Shown here: positions 22,182-34,985 of the stretch, in pieces | How positions within the stretch are numbered: the first letter of the stretch is position 1 | Layout of the letters: each line of letters begins with the position of its first letter | Source of the DNA: Drosophila miranda | Lineage: Eukaryota > Arthropoda > Insecta > Diptera > Drosophilidae | Assembly: GCF_003369915.1 (NCBI RefSeq) | Contig: NW_022881614.1 | Location: forward strand, 15,120,001-15,184,000 | Direction of reading: 5' to 3' | DNA: 64,000 nt | The notes under the pieces: generated by a model | Told to the model about the DNA's origin: nothing | What the model saw: only the letters and a program-made list of their open reading frames with translations | Database searches by the model: none | Made by a program: the position numbers and the translations under genes

Positions 22182-25100
22182 ATGGGGTCGCGTATCAAGT
22201 GAGTATTCCCCAGGCTGCTGTTTGCTGCTGGCCTGCAGTGGGCGTTTCGCTTGGCTGCCGCCTGCCTGACTGTCTGACAGTCAGTGATAGAGCCCTCTTT
22301 TCGCCCCATACTCTCACGACGAGTATAGTAGTATAGCATTTGTAAATGAACTAACACCCCACTTCATGATTGTTGTGTTCTGTTCTGTGCTTGGCTCGAC
22401 AGGAACGATGTGAAGAAACTCTTTGAGTTTTGGTGCGAAATCAAGCCCACACCCGGCCTGGAGCGAGGGACAAGCCCGCGGAACGGCGCCGCCGCCACTC
22501 CTGCTGGTGTGATCGTGGAGAGCTTCCCGGAAGGATTCCGCGATAAAGAGGTGCTAACCGGCATACCATCGTTTGCGTTTCCCTGCGATCTCGAAAGGTG
22601 CGTATACCCACAGCTCCCTTCCTTCGCTTTATATACATATGTAGGTTTGCTCTTTGCGTGTTTCCGGTCACTTGGCATTAGTCAGAGACGTCCATTTATA
22701 AGCAATATGCAACACACTGGCACTGGCACAGGCTGCCTTTTGCGCAAGACTCACCGTCGACTTTGGCATCGCGCGCGATCATCGCATAGACAACGGCAAC
22801 AAAAACAACAACAGAAAAATACCTAGCTGCCTGTTAATGTTCCTTTGATGATTCATGCGCCCCACGAAACAATCCGACCCGACCGACCACTTCCACTCCA
22901 TTCCGTCCATGAAGCGTACAGTACATATGTATAACCTGTTGTGCCGTTGTGTTTTTGGCATTTGTTTACACGGCCTGCTCGCAGAATGTATGATCATTAT
23001 TCTTATTCAATACTCTTTTTTGTTGAAGCGTTGAACACAACCATTCGTCGTTTTATTTCCTGGATTGTCGTCTGGAACTGTATCAATCTGATGTGGCACT
23101 ACGTCAACAGTGGTCCGTGCAAATCAGTGCAAATCCAACAATTTGAAGCAATTATATTTTCTGTTCTTCGCTACAAGCCAATTATAGCAACAAATATTTG
23201 CTGAAAACGCTCTGACCTACAGTTTATCAATATTTTGTTAAGTTTTCTCTCACACTCGAAGAGCAGGCGGAGCCCTGCGATAATGAAAGTCAAGTCCAAG
23301 TCAATGTACCGACCATCCGCAGATTTAATTTCCTTGTCCCCAACACCCGCATGAGTTGCGCTTTGTCCGTTTTTTGTCGTCGGCCGTCTGCCTTTGCATA
23401 TTGAATTAAATAATGACACGATCCGATCCGAAGCACTTAAATCTAACAACTCTTTATGTAACGCTCCGCAAAGCGCAGAAAAGACTCGACACGAGAAATA
23501 TGCAAAGCTGGTGGACGGACAATGGGAAACGTGCGCTCCGGTAATGAGACTTTGCTCCATCATTGTGGGTTGATATTGCGAAATTGCGATTTATTTTGAA
23601 TGCTTAAATGCGAAAGAGTTGGCGATTTCAATGCATAATTATTATTAAATCGAAAAGAGACGGACTACGATGAAAGCGAGGGTAGCATTTGCGGGGTTTA
23701 CATTATTGCTACTCAAGCTATATTTACGCTCCTCTCAACCGCACTTACCGTTATATTTTATATCCCGATCTATGATCCTCCGTGAATAGAATAGCCAAAT
23801 CTGGTTGTAAGTTCCTACACAGCCCAAATGACCAATAAAAACATGTGACAGCAAAAAAGTATCATTCTTTAAGTTGAAAACTTCCAAGGTATCCATTTCG
23901 GATCCCTTCATTTTAGAAGTACAAGTATCATTTCTTGATAAGAAATTCATCAAAATTTGATGAATCACTTGAAAAGCTGTTGATCAAATCACAGAAACTG
24001 ATGATAGTTGTGGACAATGTCTATAATAATTGCATTTGTAGAAGAACAAAATGGAACAGAAAGGGTATTATAAAATGCGCTAAAAAGTGCTGCACAAAAC
24101 ACTGGCAAGCTCAACGAGCGGAGTAAACGAAAATCAAATGATTTGTATGTTTTAAGACTACTTTTGAGTTAAAAAAAAGTAATGCAAGACTGTCCAGAGT
24201 AATGTAGATCCTGTTGCTTTGTATATTGGACAAGAAAGCTATTAAACGCACTGTAGCTTTAGTTTAAGTGATGACCGAGATTTGAAAACGTTTCATTTGA
24301 TTAAACCCAATTGTGCTTCATCTCTAATCATCTACACAGCGACTCGGTGCAATCGTATTCGTTTGTCCACACCACAGGCGACTCAAAATGGCGTTTTGGC
24401 TTCTGTCGACACGATCCCAAGGCGAAAACTGCGATGGTTCTGATCACCTACTTGCCGTGGCACGATATCTTCCTGAAACTGTTGCCCGTGCTGGCGGAGC
24501 TGAAGCGAACCGATGCGAATGGCTTCAGGACGTTCCTGTCGGAGGCCTACAATCGTGGAGTGCCCGATTCGGGCGGCAGTCTGACGGTCTTCTATAACAG
24601 CGGACGGAGTGTAAGTGCAATGGGAATCCACACATCCATATCAATGTAGTAATCCAAGTTGTATTTCTATTTTTAACAGCATTTTATGTTCGAGCGTCCG
24701 CTACAGTTCCAGTTGCCCAGCATGCCGGAAAACGTGAGTGTCCAGCTGAATCTTATTTGGGATTTAATTGAATATCAACCTCGTTATTTGTTGCAGCACA
24801 ATCTCAGTCTCTACTACAACTTTGTGGATCCCAAGGAGATGATAGCTGTGTTTGCGGCCATGCTGGCCGAGCGGCGGATCATATTCACCTCGAGACACCT
24901 GGATCGCCTGTCCTCGTGCATACAGGCAGCCAATGCATTCCTATTCCCCATGGTCTGGCAGCATATATTCATCCCGGTGCTGCCGTGGGAATTCAAAGAC
25001 TACCTGGGGGCCCCCATGCCATATTTAATTGGTGTGCCAAAATCTGTGTTCGAAACTGTACGTAGATGGAGGCCGCATTTATGGCGATAAATGATTACTA

Positions 25101-28100
25101 TTTCGTTGCACTTTCAACAGGTATCCGAGGATGAGCTCGGGGAAGTTGTGATCTTAAACTGTGATACGAAGACATTTGAGAGTCCCTTTGACGATGTTCA
25201 CGATATGCCCGCGGAGATTGTGTCGCAGCTGAAGAAGCATCTGAATCACACGCAGGACCACATTGGGGATCGCATCTCGAAGATATTTCTGAATGCGCTG
25301 GTGCAGCTGATTGGCGGCTATCGGGACGCTGTTGAGTACCATGAGACTAGCAAGACGTTAAACCACGAAAAATTCATTGAATCTCGGCCGGCCCATTTGC
25401 GGCCATTTCTTGCCAAAATGATGGAGCTTCAGATCTTTGCACAGTTCATCGATGATCGCCTAAAGATGCTCAACAGCGGCCTTGGCTTCTCCGACGAATT
25501 CGAGCTGGAGACCGTGCGCTATGCGGAGAAGATTCGCAAGCGTGGCCGCAACTTTCTGAAGAATGTCAAGGACAAGGTGAGCCGCACTGGAGCGCCAACC
25601 GCTAGCCTCTAGCTGCTAGCCCATCCCCATATCCATCCACCGCAGCCCATCCCATTCCTCAGCACATTCCCACCACCAACAAGAATCATCCCCCATACAG
25701 TTGTCGGGTTTGGAAGAGGAACGAACGCAATAATGCTCTGCCGATAACAGACCCTGCCTGTTACAGCCATACTCTTAAGTTTAACATTTCCCACTATTTC
25801 CGATTCTCCCATTGATATTCTTACATTTGATTTGATCTATTTCGCAGTATTATTTGGGAAAGCGCAGTGTTTCGCAAGTGTTTGCCAAGAACTTGTATAC
25901 AATACAAAGTCCAGTCCATCAATAGCAAATACCAATATCCAAACGAGTAGACAGTAACTCTCTCCCCCCAACACCTCACAGCCAACTTTACCTCTATATC
26001 TCTGAAAAAATGTTAGTGCAATATAAAATTATATGCCTAATCGAATTGTCGTCCTAACAACAAGTGAATGCAACCTCAACTGCACTTAACTCAAATTCCT
26101 GTTTGGCATAAACTAAAACCAAAATCAGTTATCTACAGTTTTCTACGTACATCGAATTGTTGAGAATGTTTAGTTCGTGATTTGTATGCCTGATAATACA
26201 TTTTGTCTGTGTCGTTGGCATTTTGAACAGAATCACTAGCCTAAACAGGATCCTTCAGTCTATATTTTTAGAATGCGTAAGCTTTGATAAGCTTGTACAA
26301 CAGCGGCTGGCACGACCGGGCATCAATGTGATGCTCGACACTCGCAAGCGAATAGTACAAAAACAACATACATATCCTGTGTATGATTCTATATTCTAGT
26401 TTCGCCGTTGTTGTTGTTGAACTGCTCCCAAATTTAAGAAGCGTGCCGTGCCCACCGCTGCTGTAGAACATTGTTGGTTATGTTTTTTGTTGAATAAACG
26501 CAGGCTTTTTTCGTACTAATACAAAAACACTCTCTATAAGTACTAACCCTCAAGAATACAAAACGTTTGTACGGGTAGTTGCACCTTTATCATCGCTTTC
26601 TATCCTAACATTCTCATAGTCTATTCTGGCTAATAATTTTAGAACTTCTCTCACGCTGTAGTCTCCACCAAACTAGGTACTAACTCATAGCCATCATTCC
26701 ATGGGGAGCTAGTAAGTTCTGTCAAAACTGACTTTAAACCCTCCCCAAAAGCGCTCGCTGATCTCGAATCCTTATCATACGACAATCCTCATTGCCCTCA
26801 TAGCTATCAGCAGTGCCATCGAAACCATTAAGCGTAGTGATAGTTTAAGCGTAGCTTTAGGCTTAATAGCCCAGCAGTGGGACCTCATTATCTCTCATTC
26901 ACATTGTATATCGCCCGTATCCGTATCCGTGTCTCCGTCTCGTCTCTCTTTCATATGCCGCTTGGAACTCAACTCTCATGCCACGCACGTAATCCGCACC
27001 CGCTGTGTACTACTGTGCTTCTTCTGTACTACTTGCTCTCGTTTCGCTTCGTTTCGTTTCGTATCGTTGCTTCGGTGACGACTCCGCTCCGTCAGACTAA
27101 TCCTGCCGTTAAGTCTGCAGTCAAATCGGTGAGTGTTTCAAGCCCCTAGTTATTAATACCTGAATGATGTCTCTTTGTGCGGCCTTCTGCAATGGTGATA
27201 ATCCTCTCGCTAACCTGTGTGCTTTGCCATCCATCCTTCAGGTGAAGGACAGATCGCGGGGCATGAAGACCGCCTACAAGGGCTTCAAGACAAAGCTGCG
27301 GGAGAACGGCAACCAGTTCGGCGGAACCAACTTTCACTTTGGCCTGAACTCGCCCACCCACTCGGACCGACCGGACGGCGGAAGAGGGGGATACGTGCGC
27401 AGCGGCAGGGCCCTTGGAGCGGCCCACCACTCGGCACCCAGTTCTCCAGTAACCAGCAAGCGGCTGGACAATGGAATCGGAGGCATCCAATGCACGGGCA
27501 CCGGCCTTGGCCTCGGAACTGGCAGCAGCAGCACTCACACAAACGGCTCGCTGGCCAGGGAGCCCGGGGAGTACGGGACGCGACGCGGTCCCGTTCCGCT
27601 GGCGATGTCTAGCTCGAGTAGCCACATACAGCCGAACGGTCATGCGTACGGTGCGCATGCTGCTGCTCATTATGGCCATCATTTGGGAGCGTCTCCTGCT
27701 GTCAGCTCAGCGAGCTCGCTCTGCTCATCGTCGGAGATGAACCTGTCGCAGGAGCTGCAAAACCATCCGCTCTTCAAGACGCCGGCCGTGGATCGCAGTG
27801 TAAGTAGTTTGGTGCGGGCGTACGAGAGTCGGCTGCAGCAGCAGCAGCTCCAATAGCTTCCTGACGTGCAGCTAATTCTAGTGTGGTTCGATCACCCGCT
27901 TGCCCTGCCCCTCAGCTAACTCGACTCCATGCGTGTCGTCCGTCACTCATCTCGATGTACTGTGAAATTTATGTTATTCTCATGCTCTTCTTGTTTTTGT
28001 TTCCGCGTTTGTGTCGTGTCTGTGTCCACTGTCTGTCGCTGTCGCTTCATGTCTTTCACAAACATACAAACATCTAAACCACAACCAAACACATGCACTT

Positions 28101-30052
28101 GCCACATCACTACATCAACGAATCGACAAAACCATTATCGCATCGCCATTGACCCACACAGCTTAAGCCAAGCGCAGAGCACCACACCACACGCACTCAG
28201 CGAGGAAGAGCGCCGCCGGCTCGCCCACCGCCTCCGCAGTCCACGCTGCAGACCGCGCTATCCACGCAGCCAGCGTCCGCCTTTTACTACAATCATCCGT
28301 ATGCCACGCATCAGCACGTGGAGACAAAGCCGCCGCGGCACACCTCCACGCCGAGCAAGCCACGTCAGCCACTTCCCACTACGGACTGCAGCTTCGATAG
28401 TCCACCGGATGTACAGTCGCCCCCCATCCCGCCGCGGAGATCCAATGCTGTTGCCGCAACAGCGGCAGCCGTCAGTGCGGAGATCAGCAAGCTGGAGCGT
28501 AACTGCTGGCAGGACGAGCCAGAACCAAACGATTCCGTACGCAACTCGAACGCATCTTCAACGTCGACGTCGTCTTCCTGCTCCTCCGGCGCCTCCTTCG
28601 TGACGGCCGCCTCAACGTTCTCGCACCTGAATGTCTCCGACCCGCCCATTCCGAAACCAAGGGCCAAGAGAGAGGTACACCAGCTGCGACGTTAACTTAC
28701 TAAGAAGCCCATCCTGGTTGTGGTCCCCCTACCATCTCACACTAACACACACATGCCGTGCCCCCCTCCCCTCATGTATAGACTCCTCTTCGGCCTACTC
28801 CTCACATGCCTCATTTGGCCAACGTAGCTAACTCATTTCAGTTTCAATTTCGTTTATCTGTTGCTCCAGAGAAAGTATAATTCATTTGAAAGTACTACAT
28901 ATAATCTTTTAACGAAATATTAATCTCATAAAGAGAGTAGTAGACTCCATAAAAGAGAAGTATGTGTATGTATATCCATGATCACCACTAACAATCATAG
29001 CAAGTTATAAAGTAATGATGGTAATCCTCCCATAAAGTATATTTTTCGATATGTCCGTCTGTCCGTCCTGTTCTCAGAGACGACAATGACTCCTATGATA
29101 TTAGACTGATTCCATTATGTTTCAAAATATTGCCTATAGCCATGAAGAAAACCATTTCCCGTGGTTGACTCCCTGCCATGAGGTCGCTTTCTCTGTTCCT
29201 CGTCTAGTGGCTCCCCCTGGCGGAGTGAGCGAGATATAACGGAATTGGTATCACAACCTCTCGACTTATTTGTGTAAATCCGTCCTGTCTTTTTTGTTTA
29301 ACTTTTAGGGATATACACGCGTGCTATGTTTTCTTCTCTATTCCGTATCTTTATTCATTCTTATTTCTAATCTACTGCACTGCATAATATATTTACTCGT
29401 AGATGCTTGTAACGGGTAGAAAGTAGTATTCAAGTGGATGAAAGCCCAATTAAAACCGAAACATAGAAAACATCTTCACACCCTTGGCTTTAACCGTATT
29501 TTAACCAACCCCAACCTGTCTGTGCCTCCCTTCCCGCAGCAGTCCCAGCAGCAGCACCATCACCACCATCAGACGCTGAAGGACAGCATGAACGATCTGA
29601 TATCGCTGGACGATAGCAACAACACCAGCTTCGATCTGGAGGACTTTGATCCGTTAAACCAGAATGCACGGCCACTTCCTCCGCTGAGCAAAGTCTTCAG
29701 TAAGAAATCCTGTACGCTTCCAGCGGGCGTCAACAGCAGCATGGTAACCACAGCGGCGCCGGGAAACAGCGTCAGCAAACCACTCTATCCGTATTTCGCC
29801 CCCAAGCACATGGCTACTGTTGCCGCGGTGACCGGAGGTCGAGCCCCACCGTTGCCGCCGCAAATCCAGCGCAGCACCATTGCTGCCAGGCCGGACGATG
29901 ACTTTGAGCTGCTGCGCAAATACGGGCTGGATCAGTTTACGTTGAATGCCACGGCAGCGGAAAAGCAGCAGCACCAACAGCAAAAGCCGGCCATAACAAC
30001 GGCAGGGAGTGCGGCTGGGAAGGGCATGAACAACTGGACGACGTTCGACTAG
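22182..30052 (+). CDS. CG18659: DENND1/connecdenn-type Rab35 exchange factor
   Basis: Nine exons: 22182-22198, 22403-22597, 24340-24610, 24680-24733, 24797-25057, 25121-25576, 27242-27799, 28162-28674 and 29540-30052. They total 2,838 nt, an exact multiple of three, giving 945 residues. The start is MGSRIKNDVKKLFEFWCEI. The uDENN, cDENN and dDENN parts fill exons 2-6 (for example LAERRIIFTSRHLDRLSSCI and LPWEFKDYLGAPMPYLIGVP). Exons 7-9 encode a disordered Pro/Ser/His-rich tail with a clathrin-box-like LISLD, an acidic FDLEDFDPLN block and a final WTTFD that fits the WXXF AP-2 motif. This matches connecdenn, which links Rab35 activation to clathrin-coated vesicles. All junctions are GT/AG and in phase. 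A cassette exon (27096-27128) and a short-isoform terminal exon (25848-25925) are also plausible. No lesion was found, in contrast to its neighbours. Confidence 0.88.
25848..25925 (+). CDS. CG18659: Candidate alternative terminal exon of the DENND1 gene
   Basis: After a TTTCGCAG acceptor, the frame continues directly from exon 6 for 25 codons (YYLGKRSVSQ to SPVHQ) and ends in TAG. An AATAAA lies about 570 bp downstream. This would give a short isoform with the DENN domain but without the clathrin/AP-2-binding tail. Retention of the exon 6 donor instead would add 11 codons, ending at 25612. Confidence 0.45.
   Translation, partial: YYLGKRSVSQVFAKNLYTIQSPVHQ
26493..26498 (+). terminator. AATAAA poly(A) signal for the short DENND1 isoform
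   Basis: Canonical hexamer in the large intron, downstream of the candidate terminal exon at 25848-25925. Confidence 0.4.
27096..27128 (+). CDS. CG18659: Candidate 33-nt cassette exon of the DENND1 gene
   Basis: It is bounded by CCGTCAG and a strong GTGAGTG donor, is exactly 11 codons in phase, and encodes TNPAVKSAVKS. Inclusion would add a basic segment between NVKDK of exon 6 and VKDRSRGMK of exon 7. The upstream tract is pyrimidine-rich. Confidence 0.5.
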
Positions 30053-30449
30053 AGGGTATCCGCATCCCGCTAGAGAGACATACCAAAATAAGTGTGATTC
30101 ATTCAAATGTGTTGTAAATAGATAGAGATATGCGGAAGTCAGGATGGAATCACGATTGATCGGTGACCGATGACCGACAACAGCAAATTAACTCTTGAAT
30201 TAAGTATTGTTGTCAAGCTATACTATCTTCAGTGGCCCGTTCGGTTCGTTCTTTCAGATCAGATCAAAGTAAATAAGTTTGTGTAAACATTTGCTTAGTG
30301 GCGTGGCATATTGTATTTAGTAAGTTGCATGAAACAGAAACTCTCCGATAACTACGAATTGTATATTTGACTTACAAAAATCAAAAGACAGACATAAACT
30401 ATTCTATTGTAGCAAGGATTTAAAAATATAAAAATATAATAGTATCAAC

Positions 30450-30455
30450 AATAAA
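30450..30455 (+). terminator. AATAAA poly(A) signal, long DENND1 isoform
   Basis: Canonical hexamer about 400 bp after the DENND1 stop, in the short gap before the convergent GstE13 gene. Confidence 0.5.
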
Positions 30456-30523
30456 TTCTAGTTCAACAATGTACAACAAACAAGTTATTTGATTGGATCC
30501 CATCCCCATTCCTCTTGGAGGTT

Positions 30524-31303
30524 TTACTTTGTCTTGTTCGCGGCCATGCAGCTTCTTATCCGTGCATTCAGAGCCTCTGCTCCTTTAAGATTCATCTCCT
30601 CATTGTCGGGTATCAATAGGTTCATGCGCTTGAGCCATGCAGTAATCTGAGGATAACGATCCGGATAAGGCGGTATAAGCAATTCCAATGTCACGAGAGT
30701 TGTATGAATCGAAACATCCGCTACGTTCAGATCGTTGCCTGCTGCAAAGTTTCCCTTCAACAGAAAGTGCTCGAGGTCTGCGTACGCATTGTGGCAGAGA
30801 GTCAGGGACCTCTGGTTGAGCTCCGCCTCGGCGCCGTAAATGTTGCGTGCCACAATGTCCTTGATAACCTGGAATAGCACACCGTTCTCGTAGTGCAAAC
30901 GATGATCGACATGCGCCCGTTTCTTTAGATCCTTCGGATACAGCTGGTCGTCCTTGGCATATTTCCCCACCATGAAGCACCGTCGGTGTCCACGAATACC
31001 GGAATCTGATACTGGGGATTGAGCTGCGGGAAGAGTGTGGAGTGTGAAAGCCGCTCAAAAACGGGGAAAGCTAGAGCCAGTTTGTGTATATAGTACCTTT
31101 AAAAACTCCTCGCTGCAATGCTCTTTCTTGGAAAAATCCACAGGCCTGTTTTCAAAGAGAGAGCCTACATATTTTTGTAGATATCGATGAAGTGCGGGGG
31201 CGACTTACTTGAGCTCCAGGTCCAAGCCAATTAGCTTTGCAGTAATTATGCAAGGTCTGGCTGGAGGGCTGAACAGAGCGTAGTACAGAGTTGGCCTTGA
31301 CAT
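30524..31303 (-). pseudogene. GstE13: GstE13 glutathione S-transferase with frame-shifting deletion
   Basis: Exons are 31303-31209, 31145-31097 and 31023-30524, with GT/AG junctions. The N-terminal thioredoxin-like part is recognisable (MSRPTLYYALFSPPARPCII, then PVDFSKKEH, then LNPQYQIPVFVDTDG). The C-terminal helical domain is open from FMVGKYAKDDQLYPKD to the end (AANKTK). Between DTDG and FMVGKYA, at about 30971-30980, the family has a segment of about ten residues that includes the DSHAI glutathione-binding block. That segment is missing and the two sides are in different frames. Exon 3 is 500 nt; a loss of about 31 nt would restore both length and phase, consistent with a simple deletion. 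The product cannot bind glutathione normally. It lies tail-to-tail with the DENND1 gene. Confidence 0.85.
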
Positions 31304-34300
31304 TTTTTAATATACTAAAACACTAGTCTTGTGTGAACAAAAAAGATGTAGCGCTTGTAGCAGGGAATGCTGAGTTTTTTGTGGCGCCATCTAGTGCTCA
31401 GAGTGGCAGGCGAACGACAGGTCAAGGGAAAACCAAAAAGACGGTAACAGGTCAAAACGTCAGGCTATCTCTGTTGAAAATGCATCCAGGGACCTGTTAG
31501 AGGATTTGCCGCAAGAACGTTGGCGTCCCTATCGGCTATTCCCTCGTGAAAGTCAATTGAGTCGTTTGCGTATCGGTCCGACGGAAAGGAAAAAACAAGA
31601 ATTTAGTGAAGAGAAAAACTCTAGGGAATCTAAATATCTAAATCCAAGATTCGACTGCGAGATTCTTGGTTGAAGGCGAGTGGGCTATTCAGTCGTCAGA
31701 AGCCGTATAGCGCTGAGTCCGGTTGGGGTAAGTGCTGCGGGAAGAGAAGAGAAGGGCTAAAGGAGAATAAAGAGTTGTCCCATTCGTAGTCTTGGCGCTT
31801 AGTAAATCGAGTTAATCAGTGCGGATTCGATCGTCCAAGGAAGCCAGCCAGCAAACAACAGCAGCCGCAAGCCTAACAAAGTGGCGTTTAAACCTTTGGG
31901 ACTGTCTGGAAAGCGCTCAGCCATCGGAGAAGCGAGCGTGGAAGCAGAGGGAGAATACATTTGGGGAACGCTCGGTCCCCCCAAGCGGCTAGCTTCCCGA
32001 GGCGTTGGCGTCTGCACTTTAGTAGTCGAGCGCGACGGAGGAAGGAGTAATTGTATTCGTGTTTGTAAATGTGTAATTAATTATGATTTCTGTGCGGAGT
32101 TAATTAGGAGAGATTTAGATTTGATTCCGGTAGTGGCTTCTCGTGACTCTCGCCGATCTGCAAATATGATTTCCCCCAACCTTGTGCCCATTTAAGTGTT
32201 CTTCCACCACAGCAGCTTTAGGTATTCATCGAGGAAAGCGCTTTCGCCGATAGAGCCATAAACTGGAGAAAAGGTATGAGTGGACTTAAATTCTGTTATT
32301 AATAAATTACAACTTGAAACAAGGGAACTAGGGCCGGTCGGTGAGTGAGAGGGAGAAGTGCCCACTCGAATTGGTTTCGTAACATTACGGAGTCAGCAAG
32401 CAAGTTAGTTTGTCCATTTCGGACTTGTTTTGTATATCATTTGTATGGCACATAGCCAAGTATTTGTAGGAATTTTATACATATATTTCATTTAGATATT
32501 CTTTTAATGTGGGTGATTATATTATGGTATTTGCGGGTAATGTTATTGTTTTAGCCAGTAAGTGAATAAACTTTATAATGTATTAATCTACCGCTTTGCT
32601 TTCGCTGGCAAATTCCCCATGTAGGACGCCCCGGACAAAGGGGCCATTCCGTCAATAAATCGAACGGTTTGGAATGGCCATGGTAGGGTGGGCGACACGA
32701 CCTCGACAACACCAGAGGCGGAGTTGAGTTACCTTTCCAGCACACCTCCACAATTCTATTCAGGGATAAACAGTGTCTCCCGGTTAAGCATTTTCGTCGT
32801 GACACGCTACTTCATTCGCGGTATAATGCGTATAGGCCACCAGCAGTAGGGGGGCAAGAACATCACTCCAATAGCCGACGAGCAGAGGCCGGAAACCCAA
32901 AGCGTGTGCTTCCCTTCGCTGCTAGCCTGGCAGGATTTATATACACCGACGTGCCTAGGTGACACGTTACAAAGAGTTGTTTACTTAAGTGAGCAACTGA
33001 AACTTCCAAACTGTTATTTTTTGCTCACTTGTTCTTTTATGTCCACTAGTTCATTTTTGCTCACTCGTTCTTTTTTGGTCACTAGTTCATTTTTGCTCTC
33101 TGGTTCTCTACTCACTTTTTGCGCAATTTTGCTCCTCAAACGTCATTTTGCGTTCTGACAGTTGTTGCTATTATTTGCGTTTACTTCACCCTTTTTGTAT
33201 TACCGGCAAAGCTGTTTACTCTTTTAAAAATTCGATATGTCGCTAATTCGAAAGTATGGTGCAATTTGGAATCATTTCGAGGAAGTTGGACGCCAAGAAG
33301 CCAAGAGCAAGAACACTCGTCAAAACGCGTTTGCAGGGTTACAACGACAGGTACAGCCCTGTGAACCTGTAGGTGCGAGAATCGAGTGGGGGTGGCAACT
33401 CTGAAAAACAGCTGTTCGAGCGGCAATTTCAAAACTGCCAAGCTATAGGTAAAACAGAGGATGCGATATCAACTTTTATTTTTGCATTCATTACGTCTAG
33501 CTATTTATTTGGGAGTTTGTTTTTATCTTAATGAATACTCTTACGAAATTGTACTTCACGGAATTTCAGACCCAATGTATAGATACATATACATATATAA
33601 TAGGGCAATTATAAATTCTTTGGGTCTCTTTACAACGAAAAATGGATATAGGAATCTTACGAACGGGCGGCGCACACTGTGCTAATGTTAGGGCGAATCT
33701 AAAAGATCAATAACAGAATCCTCTTTGCTCTTGACCGCAACCAATCCGCTTTTATCCTCTGCAAGTAAAGAAAAAGTTTCGGATGTGCTCAATAAAAAAC
33801 AAGTTGATTCCAAATTATAAGTTCAATAAAAACTAATAAAAACAAAATGTCCTACTCGTAAACGAACCTCGTGCAAATAAAACAACATGGCCTTGTTTGG
33901 AATTTGTTTTTAATAATATAGTTAAAGTACACATCTTATTGTACATTGATTTCATGATGTTTGTTCGTTCAGATAGGGCGGGTAGGGCGGGTGTTTGTTT
34001 GGCATCCAATCAAAATCAAAGCAATTTTTATACTAAATTGGGATTCATTACAACTAAAGGCTTAAATAAAGGGCAACACACATTATTAATAGGGTTAGGC
34101 CAGTGATTTGTGATACACTTATTTATTGTTATTGTTAATTGGAATTCCTACTTAGACCGAACTGTTTTGTTTAGTAGATATGGATGGGATGGTCCTCTGC
34201 GACAAACAGAATATAATCAGATGGTGCTGCTGCTAATGTACGTAAATATATAAAATAATTTAAATCAACTTCGCTCTGCTGCTGCACTGATTTGCAAACA

Positions 34301-34985
34301 TAATAAAAGAACCGAACCAAACCAAATGCACTTAGGGGGCGCATTCGCATTCGTCGACTCGACACTCTGTTCATATGATAGCTAAAATAATAAACTTAAC
34401 TAACTTAAATTTCTCCTTTCGGTTAGTGCATAGGAATACATACATACGTCCACATTGCATTGGTAGGACTTAAATATTAACATTTGATTTATGTATTTAT
34501 TAATGTTAGTGGTGCGTAGGGCTATTACATTTAGCGATCGGTCGGTCGATTCAAAAGGGAAAAATAAATAAATTACGATGCCTATTTTACTATAATTTCT
34601 AGAGGGATGCAGTTGAGAACCCCGGGGGATGGGATGATTAAAAAGTGCAGACGAGACAACCACAACCACACCGGACGCAGAAACAACGAAAAACGGAACA
34701 TGAACAGGATTGTTTCATACAACTCACGCAACACACGCAAAAATTAAATCTCAATCGATATGCCATGAATTCGGTGTCAACGATTTGTCGAAAAATAGCC
34801 TCTGAGGTAAACTGAGGTAAAAATACTTTAAATTGTCGCCAAATGAGATAAAGAATAGTGAGAGTGGAGGAAGTCAAAGCAAAAAGAAAAGAGCAAATCG
34901 AACCAACTGTAATAACTGACATAGTGGGCGTGTCTGAATGAGTGAGTGAGTGAGTGTGTGTGTGTATGTATGTATGTCTGTGTTT
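31304..34985. other. 3.7-kb region without a recognised gene
   Basis: The first 200 bp should be the GstE13 promoter and the right part (about 33470-34985) the Su(var)2-10 3' UTR; the sequence TTTATT (minus-strand AATAAA) occurs at 33475 and 34122. The centre (about 31500-33450) has purine-rich leader-like sequence and short incoherent frames and may be old transposon sequence. I could not match it to a family. Confidence 0.4.
33016..33118. repeat. Imperfect 36-bp tandem repeat, about three units
   Basis: Units share TTTTTGCTCACT-GTTCTTTT and CACTAGTTCA; the third unit is shorter and more diverged. No coding frame is implied. Confidence 0.7.

Noticed and set aside
22410-22826. 138-codon frame reading past DENND1 exon 2
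   Set aside because: Only the first part is real exon; a GTGCGT donor at 22598 and in-phase joining to 24340 show the rest is intron.
31881-32195. 104-codon plus-strand frame in the GstE13 upstream region
   Set aside because: No domain, signal or splice context; composition is leader-like and the frame starts without support.
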